The notes beneath the pieces are model-generated. The model had not been told where the DNA came from, did no database searches, and saw nothing but the letters and a program-made list of their open reading frames with translations. Shown here piece after piece: positions 25,549 to 34,084 of a stretch of DNA of 52,260 nucleotides; position 1 is the first letter of the stretch; the number at the start of each line of letters is the position of its first letter. The DNA lies in the IMG/VR virus record IMGVR_UViG_3300030419_007568, positions 1-52,260 of that record; one strand, 5' to 3'. The translations under genes and the position numbers were made by a program. The DNA comes from a virus.

Positions 25549-26422
25549 CTCGTCGTAATCCTTTCTTGATAATTTCATAAAAGAAATCATCTTGTATCAT
25601 GTAATGTTTTGCTGCCTCATAATTTTCTTTTATGTAAGGCATCATCTCATAATACTTCTCTTTTGAAATGTCGTTAAGAATATCCTTAAGTTCACTCGGA
25701 TGGTTAAACTGTAGAATTCCCTTGGGGTTGAAAAAGTCACCTATATTTTTTGGTCCCCAATAAATTGGCACAGTGCCAGTTATCGCACAGTCTAATATTT
25801 TGTCTGTATAATAATACTCTTTCTGCACATTCTCTGTAGCAATTTGAAACATGTAGTCCTTTAGTGTCTCAAGCTTATCATCAACAAAATTTCCAACTCC
25901 TGCTCCGTAATAATCTATTTCATATGAAAGATCTAAGTTAGGTATAATACTTTTGGCAATTATGTGCCTTAATTTGTGCCCAAAAAGTTGTGTCTTTAGC
26001 GAATAAGGGAACGATATAAGTTTAGTTTTTTGATGTATTTTACACCCATCCGTTCTAATTGCAGCAGTATCGCCAGGGCAAAACACATAGTTTTTACCTC
26101 TTTTGATGAGATCAATGTCAAAAGTTAAGATCAGATCATAATGATCCTCATATTGAACTATTACCTCATAAGCCCACGGCAGAAGCTCTCGTGGTTCTTG
26201 TATAATTGCTACTTTATATGTTGACTGAACCTCAGCTACTCTGTGAAGCTGTTTGTCAGTAAAAATAGTTATCCCCTCAAAAGGGTTCTGGTCTCTGACA
26301 TACTCGACATATGTTGGTTTTCTCCAAAACTCTTTTGGACAAGCGGCTGCCATTGCGGATTCGCTAAAACTGTCCTGCAAGGCAGTCAAATCAAATCTAT
26401 TTATAAGCTCTTTCTTTACCAT
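25541..26422 (-). CDS. Glycosyltransferase family 10 (fucosyltransferase-like)
   Basis: A 293-residue protein. The C-terminal third has the GT10 signature YYTDKILDCAITGTVPIYWG, followed by a hydrophobic ILQF segment, matching the Y-xTEK-x-x-x-x-x-x-GxVPVxxG donor-binding motif of alpha-1,3/4-fucosyltransferases, with Lys in TDK binding the GDP diphosphate. It transfers L-fucose from GDP-fucose, which gmd and fcl in the same cassette would make. It overlaps the rfbB gene by seven bases and its own downstream neighbour by eight. Confidence 0.85.
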   Translation of the reverse strand: MVKKELINRFDLTALQDSFSESAMAAACPKEFWRKPTYVEYVRDQNPFEGITIFTDKQLHRVAEVQSTYKVAIIQEPRELLPWAYEVIVQYEDHYDLILTFDIDLIKRGKNYVFCPGDTAAIRTDGCKIHQKTKLISFPYSLKTQLFGHKLRHIIAKSIIPNLDLSYEIDYYGAGVGNFVDDKLETLKDYMFQIATENVQKEYYYTDKILDCAITGTVPIYWGPKNIGDFFNPKGILQFNHPSELKDILNDISKEKYYEMMPYIKENYEAAKHYMIQDDFFYEIIKKGLRRDG

Positions 26423-27366
26423 ATAAAGTTTTCTTTATACCACTTAGTTATGTGTTTTATCTCTTCATCAAAATTTTTCTCTGGTCTCCAGCCCAAGGAT
26501 TTTATCTTAGTATCATCAAGAGCATATCTTAAATCCTGACCTACTCTAGAATATGAGTAGTCAATATGTTTTTCCCAGTCCTTGTCTGTGTCATAAAAAG
26601 ATTTGATTATCTTTCGCACAGTCTCTTTGTTCTGTTGTTCAAAATCTCCCGCAATGTTGTAAATCTCATTTACTTGTCCTTTTTCTATGAGAGTTAATAT
26701 TGCATTTGCTGTATCATCAGCGTGTAGCCAATTTCTTACAGGTGTGCCATTGTTGTGTAAGCTTATCTTCCTTCCCCTCAAGAGGTTTTTCACACATAGA
26801 GGTATTAATTTCTCGGGATATTGTCTAATACCATAATTGTTCGTTGGTCTAGCTATCATATACTCTATATCATATGTCCTAGACCACGCCATGACTAGCA
26901 TATCTGCTGATGCCTTGGCTGCTGAATATGGGTTACTTGGGTGTAGTAAGTCTGTCTCTGTGTGGTGTCCTTCTATAATATCCCCATAAACCTCGTCCGT
27001 GCTTATGTGTAAGAACACTGGTCTGTTGCCACAGTTTTTTGGTTTATTCTTTACTAAATCAAGTAAATTTTTTGTTCCTAAGATATTTGTGCTTACAAAT
27101 TCATCACTATCAATAATGCTGTTCCCAACGTGTGATTCAGCAGCAAAATTAACAACGTAGTCACAATCATATAGAAATCTCATATCCTTAATATCAGTTT
27201 TTTCAAACCTGAAGTTTTTATACTTTTCAAACTCTTTAAGAATTTTGGTGTTTGCCGCATATGTGATTTTATCAACACCAAAAACCATCCAGCCCTTGTC
27301 TAGTGCCTTCTTAACAAAATAAGATGGGATAAAACCTAAACATCCCGTGACATAGATTATTTTCAT
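26416..27366 (-). CDS. rfbB: dTDP-glucose 4,6-dehydratase
   Basis: A 316-residue extended SDR. Diagnostic segments are GCLGFIPSYFV (NAD loop), NFAAESHVGNSI, HISTDEVYG (Asp-Glu catalytic pair), NPYSAAKASAD (Tyr-x3-Lys) and RPTNNYGIRQYPEKLIP. It converts dTDP-glucose to dTDP-4-keto-6-deoxyglucose. No rfbA, rfbC or rfbD is present in the window, so the intermediate is likely supplied to the E1-type dehydrase next door rather than to rhamnose. Its start overlaps the stop of that gene by four bases (ATGA). Confidence 0.9.
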   Translation of the reverse strand: MKIIYVTGCLGFIPSYFVKKALDKGWMVFGVDKITYAANTKILKEFEKYKNFRFEKTDIKDMRFLYDCDYVVNFAAESHVGNSIIDSDEFVSTNILGTKNLLDLVKNKPKNCGNRPVFLHISTDEVYGDIIEGHHTETDLLHPSNPYSAAKASADMLVMAWSRTYDIEYMIARPTNNYGIRQYPEKLIPLCVKNLLRGRKISLHNNGTPVRNWLHADDTANAILTLIEKGQVNEIYNIAGDFEQQNKETVRKIIKSFYDTDKDWEKHIDYSYSRVGQDLRYALDDTKIKSLGWRPEKNFDEEIKHITKWYKENFIW

Positions 27367-28739
27367 CTTTCGATGCCACGCTCCTTGAAGAAATCATCTA
27401 AAACATCTTCGATATAATCGAGCTTCTCTGCGGTCAATCCGATATAAGTGCCCAAGAAAAACGTTTGTTTTGTAACAATGTCGGCGTTAGGAAATCTTGT
27501 TACAAGATCGCCGTAATCATTTCCATACTTTTCTGCAAAATCTCTATAAGCAGGATGATACAGACAATTTCCTGTAAAATAAGATCTTGTTTGTACTTTG
27601 TTTTCCTCAAAATGTGAAACAAGCTCTTGTTTGTCAAAAACATCATTTTCTTTCACTGTTAATGCGTAACCAAACCAACAAGGGTCGGCTTTTTCCGTAG
27701 CCTTTGGTAGCATGAAAAAGTCCTCGTATTTAGAAAAAGTCCTTTCCATACGTTTGAAATTCTTACGGCGGGCTTCATCCATCTCTGGCAACTTATCAAG
27801 CTGATGTAGTCCCATTGCTGCCTGGAGATCTAAAGGCTTTGTGTTGAAGCCGATTTCATCAAAAACATAACGGTGATCATAACATATCTTATTCTTTCCA
27901 TCGTTTAACCATTCTTGAAATCTGTCGCCGCAGGCTGTTCCGGCTGTAACATCTCCTGGTTTTCTCTCGTTGCAATAACAAGCCCGTCCCCAGTCTCTAA
28001 TACTGGCTAAAACCTTTCTGATCCTGGCGTTGGAAGTTGCAGCAAAGCCTCCTTCCCCCATCGTCATGTGGTGTGCTGGAAAAAAAGAACAAGTCGAAAT
28101 AAGTCCGAAAGATCCTAATTTTTTCCCATCGTAATAGGAGCCCAAAGCATCACAACTATCCTCTAAAAAGTTTAAATTATACTTTTCAACCAAAGCCATC
28201 AATCTATCCATATTCGGAGGGTTACCAAGAACATGTGCGAAGGTTATTGCTCGAATGTTCGGATCTTTTTCAAGTTCCGCCTCAACCTCATCAAGATTTA
28301 AATTCATACTGGGTAAGTCTACATCAACGAAAACAGGCTCATACCCTGCTTGAATAAGGGGATTGATTGTAGTCGGAAAGCAAACGACTGGGGTGATAAA
28401 TTTAGACCCAGGCGGCATGTGGAATTTTTTCATTGCCAGTGACTTACTTTTGAAAACATTAGCCATCAAAAGATTGGCAGAACTTCCAGAGTTAGTTAAA
28501 ACACCATACCTCTTACCAAGGTGCTCTGGAAATACATTCTCAAAATGTCTTGCTTCTTTTCCGAAAATTAGCCATTCACTAAGTAATATCTTAATAGCGG
28601 AAGTATATTCGTCTGAACTGTAATAGGGTCCTGAGTAATTGACCCAGTCTTCTCCTCTGTTCCAACTCTCTGTTTTTCTTTTTTCGTCGATATACTCTTT
28701 GACTAAATTTAATATTTGATCTACTTTTTCGTTGGACAT
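27363..28739 (-). CDS. rfbH: E1-type NDP-4-keto-6-deoxyhexose 3-dehydrase, PMP and [2Fe-2S]
   Basis: A 458-residue DegT-fold enzyme. The Lys that normally binds PLP is replaced by His in FFPAHHMTMGEGG (H223/H224), the hallmark of RfbH/DdhC/E1 3-dehydrases. The cysteines needed for the [2Fe-2S] cluster are kept with the E1 spacing (C196, then C254 and C256, with C270 after a short insertion), so this is the iron-sulphur type rather than the ColD type. It removes the 3-OH to give a 3,6-dideoxy-4-ketosugar and needs a reductase partner, which is not in the window. It is coupled to rfbB, so a dTDP-linked substrate is likely, although the family prototype uses CDP sugars. Confidence 0.85.
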   Translation of the reverse strand: MSNEKVDQILNLVKEYIDEKRKTESWNRGEDWVNYSGPYYSSDEYTSAIKILLSEWLIFGKEARHFENVFPEHLGKRYGVLTNSGSSANLLMANVFKSKSLAMKKFHMPPGSKFITPVVCFPTTINPLIQAGYEPVFVDVDLPSMNLNLDEVEAELEKDPNIRAITFAHVLGNPPNMDRLMALVEKYNLNFLEDSCDALGSYYDGKKLGSFGLISTCSFFPAHHMTMGEGGFAATSNARIRKVLASIRDWGRACYCNERKPGDVTAGTACGDRFQEWLNDGKNKICYDHRYVFDEIGFNTKPLDLQAAMGLHQLDKLPEMDEARRKNFKRMERTFSKYEDFFMLPKATEKADPCWFGYALTVKENDVFDKQELVSHFEENKVQTRSYFTGNCLYHPAYRDFAEKYGNDYGDLVTRFPNADIVTKQTFFLGTYIGLTAEKLDYIEDVLDDFFKERGIER

Positions 28740-29584
28740 TCCAACCCTCCATATATTTCAAATAAGCCTTTTTGAAATCCCGAAAACAAATCTTTGGGAA
28801 ATGTTTTAGCGCATAGTTTCCAATCACCAGTATAACTGTTAGTTCTTGTATTGTTTAGGGACAAACTATCGTTAGATAAACCAACAGTCCTTTCAAGTAT
28901 TTTTGAAATCTCTCCAAGGTTCATTTTTTCTTCGTAAACAAGGTTTACATCTCTCGGTAAATCAGTTTTTTCGTGGTTGTTCATATAAAATTCTATTGCT
29001 CGACAAACGTCTTTATCATAAAAAAAGTCCATCTTTTTACCTGAGTCTATTTCTGCCTTGGATTGGTTTTTTATTCCCTTATAGAGGATCTTTAATAATC
29101 TGTTTTCTGCCTCGTCAGCACCAAAACAACCAAAAAGCCTAAAGTTATAAACGTTGGAGTTGTGCCTGATAATTTTTCTTGTGATCATGTTTTTTGCTAA
29201 TCCGTAGAAATCTTCTGGCAGGGTGTCAAAAATCTTGTTTTCTTCAAATAAGTCTATATTGTTTCTGCGGTCAAATTCTGCTCCTGATCCAAAATTGATC
29301 ATAAGAGAATATTTTTGACGGCACTCAAATAAGTTTTCAAACATTTTTAAATTTAAAACATAATCCGAAAAAGTATCTGACTGTCCTCTTCTTCCTCCTT
29401 TTATGGCTGTATGGATAACGTAATCCGCTTTGTTGTTTTTAAACCAATCCAAAACCTGTGTTCGATCAGAAACATCCAATTCTTGCCTGGACAAAGGAAA
29501 GACTGTATGACCTTTTTGAATGAAATAATCACTTACTGATTTTCCGAGAAAACCACTAGCTCCTGTAACTAATATTTTTGTCAT
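28721..29584 (-). CDS. NAD(P)-dependent sugar epimerase/reductase (extended SDR)
   Basis: A 287-residue protein with the N-terminal GASGFLGK nucleotide loop, a DVSDRTQ acidic segment, IHTAIKGGR and DFYGLAKNMI, where Y-x3-K is retained. The C-terminal substrate domain is divergent. It could reduce the C4 ketone or another ketone formed by the E1-type dehydrase and split transketolase. It overlaps the transketolase C-part gene by four bases and the dehydrase by 19. Confidence 0.78.
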   Translation of the reverse strand: MTKILVTGASGFLGKSVSDYFIQKGHTVFPLSRQELDVSDRTQVLDWFKNNKADYVIHTAIKGGRRGQSDTFSDYVLNLKMFENLFECRQKYSLMINFGSGAEFDRRNNIDLFEENKIFDTLPEDFYGLAKNMITRKIIRHNSNVYNFRLFGCFGADEAENRLLKILYKGIKNQSKAEIDSGKKMDFFYDKDVCRAIEFYMNNHEKTDLPRDVNLVYEEKMNLGEISKILERTVGLSNDSLSLNNTRTNSYTGDWKLCAKTFPKDLFSGFQKGLFEIYGGLECPTKK

Positions 29585-30057
29585 CGTCTTAAATTAAGGT
29601 AATTTGGTTTGTTATCAAAAAGAAACTCATCAACTATTTCTTCAAGTTCTTCTAAATCTTCTGGCCAATAGCCCGTTATTTTATCAAAGTTTGATATCAT
29701 CTTTTTATCGTCCTCTGCCCAGTGAGAAAACCCAAGATAGCCATAATCTTTATCACGTCCGCCTCCCAATAACTTAACTGGAATTTCTTCATGGTTAACA
29801 TAATTCCTGATAAATTCATAGGGCCTATAAAGAACAAACGGGGTTATCGAATACACCACTGGGATTAATCCCTCTGTGGCAAGCCCACACGCAGCGGCAA
29901 CCATGAGTTGCTCTGATGATCCGAAATCTTGAAACCTGTCTGGAAAGTCTATTTTTATCTTGTCCCAAAGTCCGTATCCAAGATCGCCTGTAAGTAGGAA
30001 AAGTCTTTGATCTTTTCCCATTTTGTCATGCAGTATGCTACTAAATTGTTTTCTCAT
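29581..30057 (-). CDS. Split transketolase, pyrimidine-binding (C) subunit
   Basis: About 158 residues. It corresponds to the pyrimidine-binding domain of transketolase/DXS-type enzymes: LFLLTGDLGYG, then RFQDFGSSEQ, with the catalytic Glu of the family's G-x-x-EQ motif, and aromatic residues (VYSITPFVLYRPYEFIRNYV) for the pyrimidine pocket. The third transketolase domain is absent. The start ATG overlaps the upstream TAA by one base (TAATG). Together with the N subunit at 30655-31299 it can form a thiamine diphosphate enzyme that transfers a two-carbon unit. Such split transketolases occur in branched-sugar and polyketide clusters. Confidence 0.82.
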   Translation of the reverse strand: MRKQFSSILHDKMGKDQRLFLLTGDLGYGLWDKIKIDFPDRFQDFGSSEQLMVAAACGLATEGLIPVVYSITPFVLYRPYEFIRNYVNHEEIPVKLLGGGRDKDYGYLGFSHWAEDDKKMISNFDKITGYWPEDLEELEEIVDEFLFDNKPNYLNLRR

Positions 30058-30665
30058 TACCAAAACCTAACCACACTTGAATGAAAGGGTATTCCTTCAC
30101 TAAATGTGTGTATAACTTGTGTTATAATTTTTTCATATTTTTTATTGACATATTCAAAAACTTCAAAGATTTCTGGTATAGATGTGTCATCAATTATGAG
30201 TAATTTTGAGGTAGCATTCTCCTTTTTATCATCTAATTGCAAAGCAATTTCTGCTAGTTGAAAATCTATCATAGCCATTTCTTTTGTATGATAACCATCT
30301 ATTATACAAACTCCAATATCTAAATCTACTATCTCTTTTTTTGAGAACTTAGACATAAAATCAGATGTTTTCATTTCATGAAATCTAACATTATCGAGTC
30401 CAGCTATATTTTCATGTAAAAGTCTTCTTGTTTGTTTCATTCCGTCTATTTTATTTAATCCATAATCCGGCACTTTTCCGTCGGATATGAACGGATCAAT
30501 ACCATGTATAGTTCTATTCGGAAATTGTTTTGATAGATCCGTTAAGTTGCGACCCTCAAAACAACCTATCTCCAGTATATTTCCCTCGGTAATTGAAAAT
30601 ATTTCCCATATTGAAGATAAAGGTAACAGGGAAAAACTATGTCCTTTAATAATGTTATCTAACAT
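30057..30665 (-). CDS. Class I SAM-dependent methyltransferase-like protein
   Basis: A 202-residue Rossmann protein: ILEIGCFEGRNLTDLSKQ is SAM motif I (residues 30-48), HGIDPFIS motif II and CIIDGYHTKEMAMIDF a metal/acid motif like that of Methyltransf_24 sugar or tetrahydrofolate enzymes. It sits exactly between the two transketolase subunit genes, with a one-base overlap on one side and an 11-base overlap on the other. It therefore probably acts on the product of that enzyme or on a sugar of the same branch. Confidence 0.75.
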   Translation of the reverse strand: MLDNIIKGHSFSLLPLSSIWEIFSITEGNILEIGCFEGRNLTDLSKQFPNRTIHGIDPFISDGKVPDYGLNKIDGMKQTRRLLHENIAGLDNVRFHEMKTSDFMSKFSKKEIVDLDIGVCIIDGYHTKEMAMIDFQLAEIALQLDDKKENATSKLLIIDDTSIPEIFEVFEYVNKKYEKIITQVIHTFSEGIPFHSSVVRFW

Positions 30666-31299
30666 TTTTATCCAACTCTTTTAATGCCAAATTATAATCA
30701 TCCTCACTCATTATGTGATAGTGTGCGTTCAGACCTTTTAGGAAAGAAAATTCATTCACTTTCGTATACCGTATATTTATGTCCGGTAAAAATGCCTGTA
30801 GTCTTTTGACTAGATAAGTTGAGTCTACTGCATCATAAGCAGAATACCCATTAACAGAGACATATACCTCAATATTCTTAAGATTGTTTTCGTAAATAAA
30901 CTTTAAACTTTCCCATATAGAGCCCTCGGCACACTCTCCGTCACTTATCAAGCAATAAACTTTTCTATCCTTATTTGCAAGTGCTTTCCCTACTGCAAAA
31001 GGAAGTCCCATACCCAAGCTTCCCGTAGAACAATATATACCATCTTTTTCATTTCGGTGCGGATGACCACCATGAACTTTAAACAATTTGGATGCATCGG
31101 CTCCTTCGTATTCTTCTAGAGCAACATACAATGCCAAGGCAGCGTGACCACAGGATAAGATAAAAATATCGTCCTCGGACTTGTTTGAGTATATTTCATC
31201 CACCACAGGAAGACAAGAAAAATAGCTCCCCAAGTGAGATAGTCTGTTTTGGAAAGCTATTTCGGTAATTCTTTTTTTCATTCTTATTAGAGTTTCCAT
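30655..31299 (-). CDS. Split transketolase, thiamine-diphosphate-binding (N) subunit
   Basis: About 214 residues. It corresponds to the N-terminal TPP domain of transketolase: SHLGSYFSCLPVVDEIY, SCGHAALALYVALEEY, GGHPHRNEKDG, TGSLGMGLPFAVG and the metal/diphosphate motif SDGECAEGSIWE...NN (near residues 120-140). The start is the ATG with GGAG six bases upstream. An in-frame TTG four codons earlier is less likely. Its partner domain is encoded separately at 29581-30057. It overlaps the glycosyltransferase gene by 13 bases. Confidence 0.82.
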   Translation of the reverse strand: METLIRMKKRITEIAFQNRLSHLGSYFSCLPVVDEIYSNKSEDDIFILSCGHAALALYVALEEYEGADASKLFKVHGGHPHRNEKDGIYCSTGSLGMGLPFAVGKALANKDRKVYCLISDGECAEGSIWESLKFIYENNLKNIEVYVSVNGYSAYDAVDSTYLVKRLQAFLPDINIRYTKVNEFSFLKGLNAHYHIMSEDDYNLALKELDKNVR

Positions 31300-32018
31300 T
31301 TTTCTCTCCAATGAGATTGTATCAAACTATCGTAATTTATTTTAGACCGATGCATTCCCCATGTAGCCTGTTCATCGTGCCATCTATAATTGTATCCCAA
31401 CCAACTTGGAACAGGTAATATAAAAAAACCCTTATCTGCAAGGTCGCAATAAAGATCATAATCAGCGGCACCGCTATATTTCTCTGGGTTTGTTTTTATC
31501 AACCCCTTATCGTATATTTCCCTCTTGTAAAAAACAGTGGGACTTGTTACAGGACACTTATTTACCGCCATATTTTTAAAATGCTCGATGTCATCATATT
31601 GATGACCCACCCTGTTTATCTCATTCCCGTTGGTATCTACTCCTCGGATAGGGCTCTGTATTAAGGAAATTTTATTCCTTAGCTTATCCATAATTTGGAC
31701 ACAGTTTTTTATGTAATCTTTTTCGTAATAATCATCAGAACACAAAGTTGTAATATAATCTCCAGTTGAAATCTCTAACCCTTTTTCTCTTGCCTCATCC
31801 CAGCAAAAGGGGTAAATGTTTTCAGCTTCTGAGAGGATTATGTTATTATTCTTGGAAGCTATATCCTCTAAAATCTTGTATGTGTTATCTGTACTCTCGT
31901 TGTCAACGGCGACTATTTCTATATTGTCGTATTCCTGTTCGATCACCGAGTTTATTGTCTTAGATATGTACTTCTCTGCATTATAACAGGGAATTATAAC
32001 CGATACTCTGGAACTCAT
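31287..32018 (-). CDS. Family 2 glycosyltransferase
   Basis: A 243-residue GT-A enzyme. The N-terminal VSVIIPCYNAEKYI and VAVDNESTDNT are the GT2 donor-binding motifs, and TLCSDDYYEKD supplies the DxD-type metal site. The acceptor and donor sugars are unknown. One base separates its start from the stop of the HAD gene, within the glycan cassette. Confidence 0.85.
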   Translation of the reverse strand: MSSRVSVIIPCYNAEKYISKTINSVIEQEYDNIEIVAVDNESTDNTYKILEDIASKNNNIILSEAENIYPFCWDEAREKGLEISTGDYITTLCSDDYYEKDYIKNCVQIMDKLRNKISLIQSPIRGVDTNGNEINRVGHQYDDIEHFKNMAVNKCPVTSPTVFYKREIYDKGLIKTNPEKYSGAADYDLYCDLADKGFFILPVPSWLGYNYRWHDEQATWGMHRSKINYDSLIQSHWREKWKL

Positions 32019-32019
32019 T

Positions 32020-32325
32020 TTACCAATTTTCTGTATTCATCACCTTATCATCTATAAAAAGATCATAATAAGGTTTGTCAAGTTTTAAGTCGTGGTATCT
32101 TACCCCCCATTGGGATAATTGTTTCGTGGTTACATCAGTCCAATCAATACCACTAACGGCACCTCTGGCTGTCCAATATACTATGGTGTGCCCAGCATCA
32201 TAAAGATCGTTAGCTTTTTTTATATTTTCAACAATGGGTTCTGCCAATGTGTAATCACGAGCCACATTTGGTGATTCATTGGGATGATAACATATTGTTT
32301 CGTCAATATCAATGTAAATAATCAT
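32020..32325 (-). CDS. HAD-superfamily phosphatase
   Basis: A 101-residue, compact HAD protein. Motif I is DIDETIC (nucleophile Asp and general acid/base Asp), motif II is YWTARG and the acidic motif DLFIDDK closes it, with a Lys in between. In capsule and phage sugar clusters such small HAD proteins dephosphorylate sugar phosphates. The specific substrate is not known. It overlaps the next gene upstream by four bases. Confidence 0.8.
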   Translation of the reverse strand: MIIYIDIDETICYHPNESPNVARDYTLAEPIVENIKKANDLYDAGHTIVYWTARGAVSGIDWTDVTTKQLSQWGVRYHDLKLDKPYYDLFIDDKVMNTENW

Positions 32326-33239
32326 ACTTTCAATATATTATCTAAGATCTTTGGCAGGCGTTGCTTGGACTCATGTTCTTTTAAAAATCTTTCGTGACCA
32401 TTTTCAGCTATCTTGTTTAAAATATTCTCATTTTTCAACAAAAAACTACACTTCTCGAAAAGCTCTGTGGCTCCTTCATATACAATAACTTCTTTGTCGA
32501 TATCATAATATTCTTCTAAGTTGGGAGTTTTTTCTGTACACAATACTGCTTTGCCGGCAGGGACCTCGAATAATCTTGCCTTAATTTGCCGGCGAGGCGG
32601 TGTCAAGGTCATGTTTTTCGAAAAGTTCAAACTTATCTTTGATCGAGAAAACAGTTCACACATGTCTTCGTGCGAAACACCATATTTGTACTCAACGGAC
32701 AACCCCTCCCTTGTTAATGCGTTTGTCAGACTTTGTCTTTCTGGGTTGGGGATGCCGCAAAAGGATATGTCGATATCTTTCGTTGTAACCTTGGGGTAGA
32801 AATCTAAATTTGTATGCCACATAGAGTGAATTATGTTGTTGTATCCAATTTCTTTAAACCTCTGTATATAATCGACCTCGACAGTAGAGCAAACATGAAA
32901 CAAGTTACACACCTTGCTAGAGAAGTTATCAAACCGCCAGGTGTCATCACAAAACCAGTTAAAAGTCTTACAGCGACCTTTTTGGGTTTCTTTCTCTATA
33001 TCTTCCCATGGTTCGTATGGGGTTAGTGATGGGTCACCCGTCATACAACAATAAATCAACTCAGGCTTAAAACTATCTACAACATCCGACAGTGACTTTT
33101 CTGGCTCTGTTGTGGTATCAAAGAAATGAACTTGGTGCCCTAATTGCAATAACGAATAATATGTATTCCAAAACCCAATGTCTATTTTGTGAACATTCCC
33201 TCTTCTAAGAGTTTTATTCCACACCATAACGATATTCAA
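32322..33239 (-). CDS. Glycosyltransferase, CgeB-like (GT4/GT-B)
   Basis: A 305-residue protein of GT-B type. C-terminal signatures are IKARLFEVPAGKAVLCTEKTP and LEEYYDIDKEVIVYEG, the segment used by CgeB/Glyco_trans_1_2-type transferases to bind the nucleotide sugar. SMWHTNLDFYP resembles the start of the second domain. The donor and acceptor are unknown. It overlaps its neighbours by four bases on both sides. Confidence 0.78.
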   Translation of the reverse strand: MNIVMVWNKTLRRGNVHKIDIGFWNTYYSLLQLGHQVHFFDTTTEPEKSLSDVVDSFKPELIYCCMTGDPSLTPYEPWEDIEKETQKGRCKTFNWFCDDTWRFDNFSSKVCNLFHVCSTVEVDYIQRFKEIGYNNIIHSMWHTNLDFYPKVTTKDIDISFCGIPNPERQSLTNALTREGLSVEYKYGVSHEDMCELFSRSKISLNFSKNMTLTPPRRQIKARLFEVPAGKAVLCTEKTPNLEEYYDIDKEVIVYEGATELFEKCSFLLKNENILNKIAENGHERFLKEHESKQRLPKILDNILKV

Positions 33240-34084
33240 AATATCTCTCCTAAAATTTTTGATGGTATTGTCTCTCTTTTGTTTCTCATCTCATTTATCA
33301 AATCTTTACCTTTAAGAGAAAACCACTCCTCACTGGAAGCACCTATTTTACCATTAGTGATAGTTCTCATATTCATCATCCTAGCTTCTACTACCACTCG
33401 ACACAAAGTCTCTAAGGTCTCAGGCATAAATAAAAACGTCCTATTTTCACCTAATTTTTCTAAAAAACTATCATACGGCAAGTTTCCAACCAAATCATAC
33501 TCAAGCCCCTTGAACTTACAATATGCCACCGTTTGTGAAGTGTTTTTTATAGGGTTAAAAGAATCCCATATGGCTATTTTGTCTCTCTTTGATTTTTTAG
33601 AGTTTTCTTCAAGCAAATCTAGTGTCTTTAGATCCCACAAATTTCCTCCAAGATTGTGAATGTTTTTTGTTTTTAAGTTTTTCTTTACGACCTTTTTATG
33701 GAGGTCGCTTTGACAAAAAACAGCCCTAGCGTTTCTGTAAAAATCTAAGTTACAAAGGTATTCCTCCGGTGCAACATATTCAGGAAACCTTGAGGGATCT
33801 CTTGTTGTTAAATATTTGTGGTCATGTTCATAAATGCTATAATTCAAACCTTCATTGATAAGATATTCGATGGAGTTAGAATTCAGGTTTATAAAATTTC
33901 CTATCACAAAAGTGTGATCTTTGTTTTGCTTCAGATACTCAACACTTACAATCTCTGATTTGACTGGGCGGATGTTTATGTTTCTTGCCAGAACTAGTTT
34001 TATAAATTCGTCGTTGTTTAATTCTCCGCCCCCAGGTATTTGGTTCGCAAAAAAATCAGCAACAAAAATAATCTTTTTATTCAT
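33236..34084 (-). CDS. Glycosyltransferase, GT4-like
   Basis: A 282-residue protein with a GT-B organisation: an N-terminal FVADFFANQIPGGGELN donor-side loop and, near residue 225, ENRTFLFMPETLETLCRVVVEARMMNM (quoted in part), which fits the GT4 motif E-x7-E and Leu-rich helix. The donor is unknown. It overlaps the 425-residue glycosyltransferase gene by eight bases. Confidence 0.75.
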   Translation of the reverse strand: MNKKIIFVADFFANQIPGGGELNNDEFIKLVLARNINIRPVKSEIVSVEYLKQNKDHTFVIGNFINLNSNSIEYLINEGLNYSIYEHDHKYLTTRDPSRFPEYVAPEEYLCNLDFYRNARAVFCQSDLHKKVVKKNLKTKNIHNLGGNLWDLKTLDLLEENSKKSKRDKIAIWDSFNPIKNTSQTVAYCKFKGLEYDLVGNLPYDSFLEKLGENRTFLFMPETLETLCRVVVEARMMNMRTITNGKIGASSEEWFSLKGKDLINEMRNKRETIPSKILGEIF

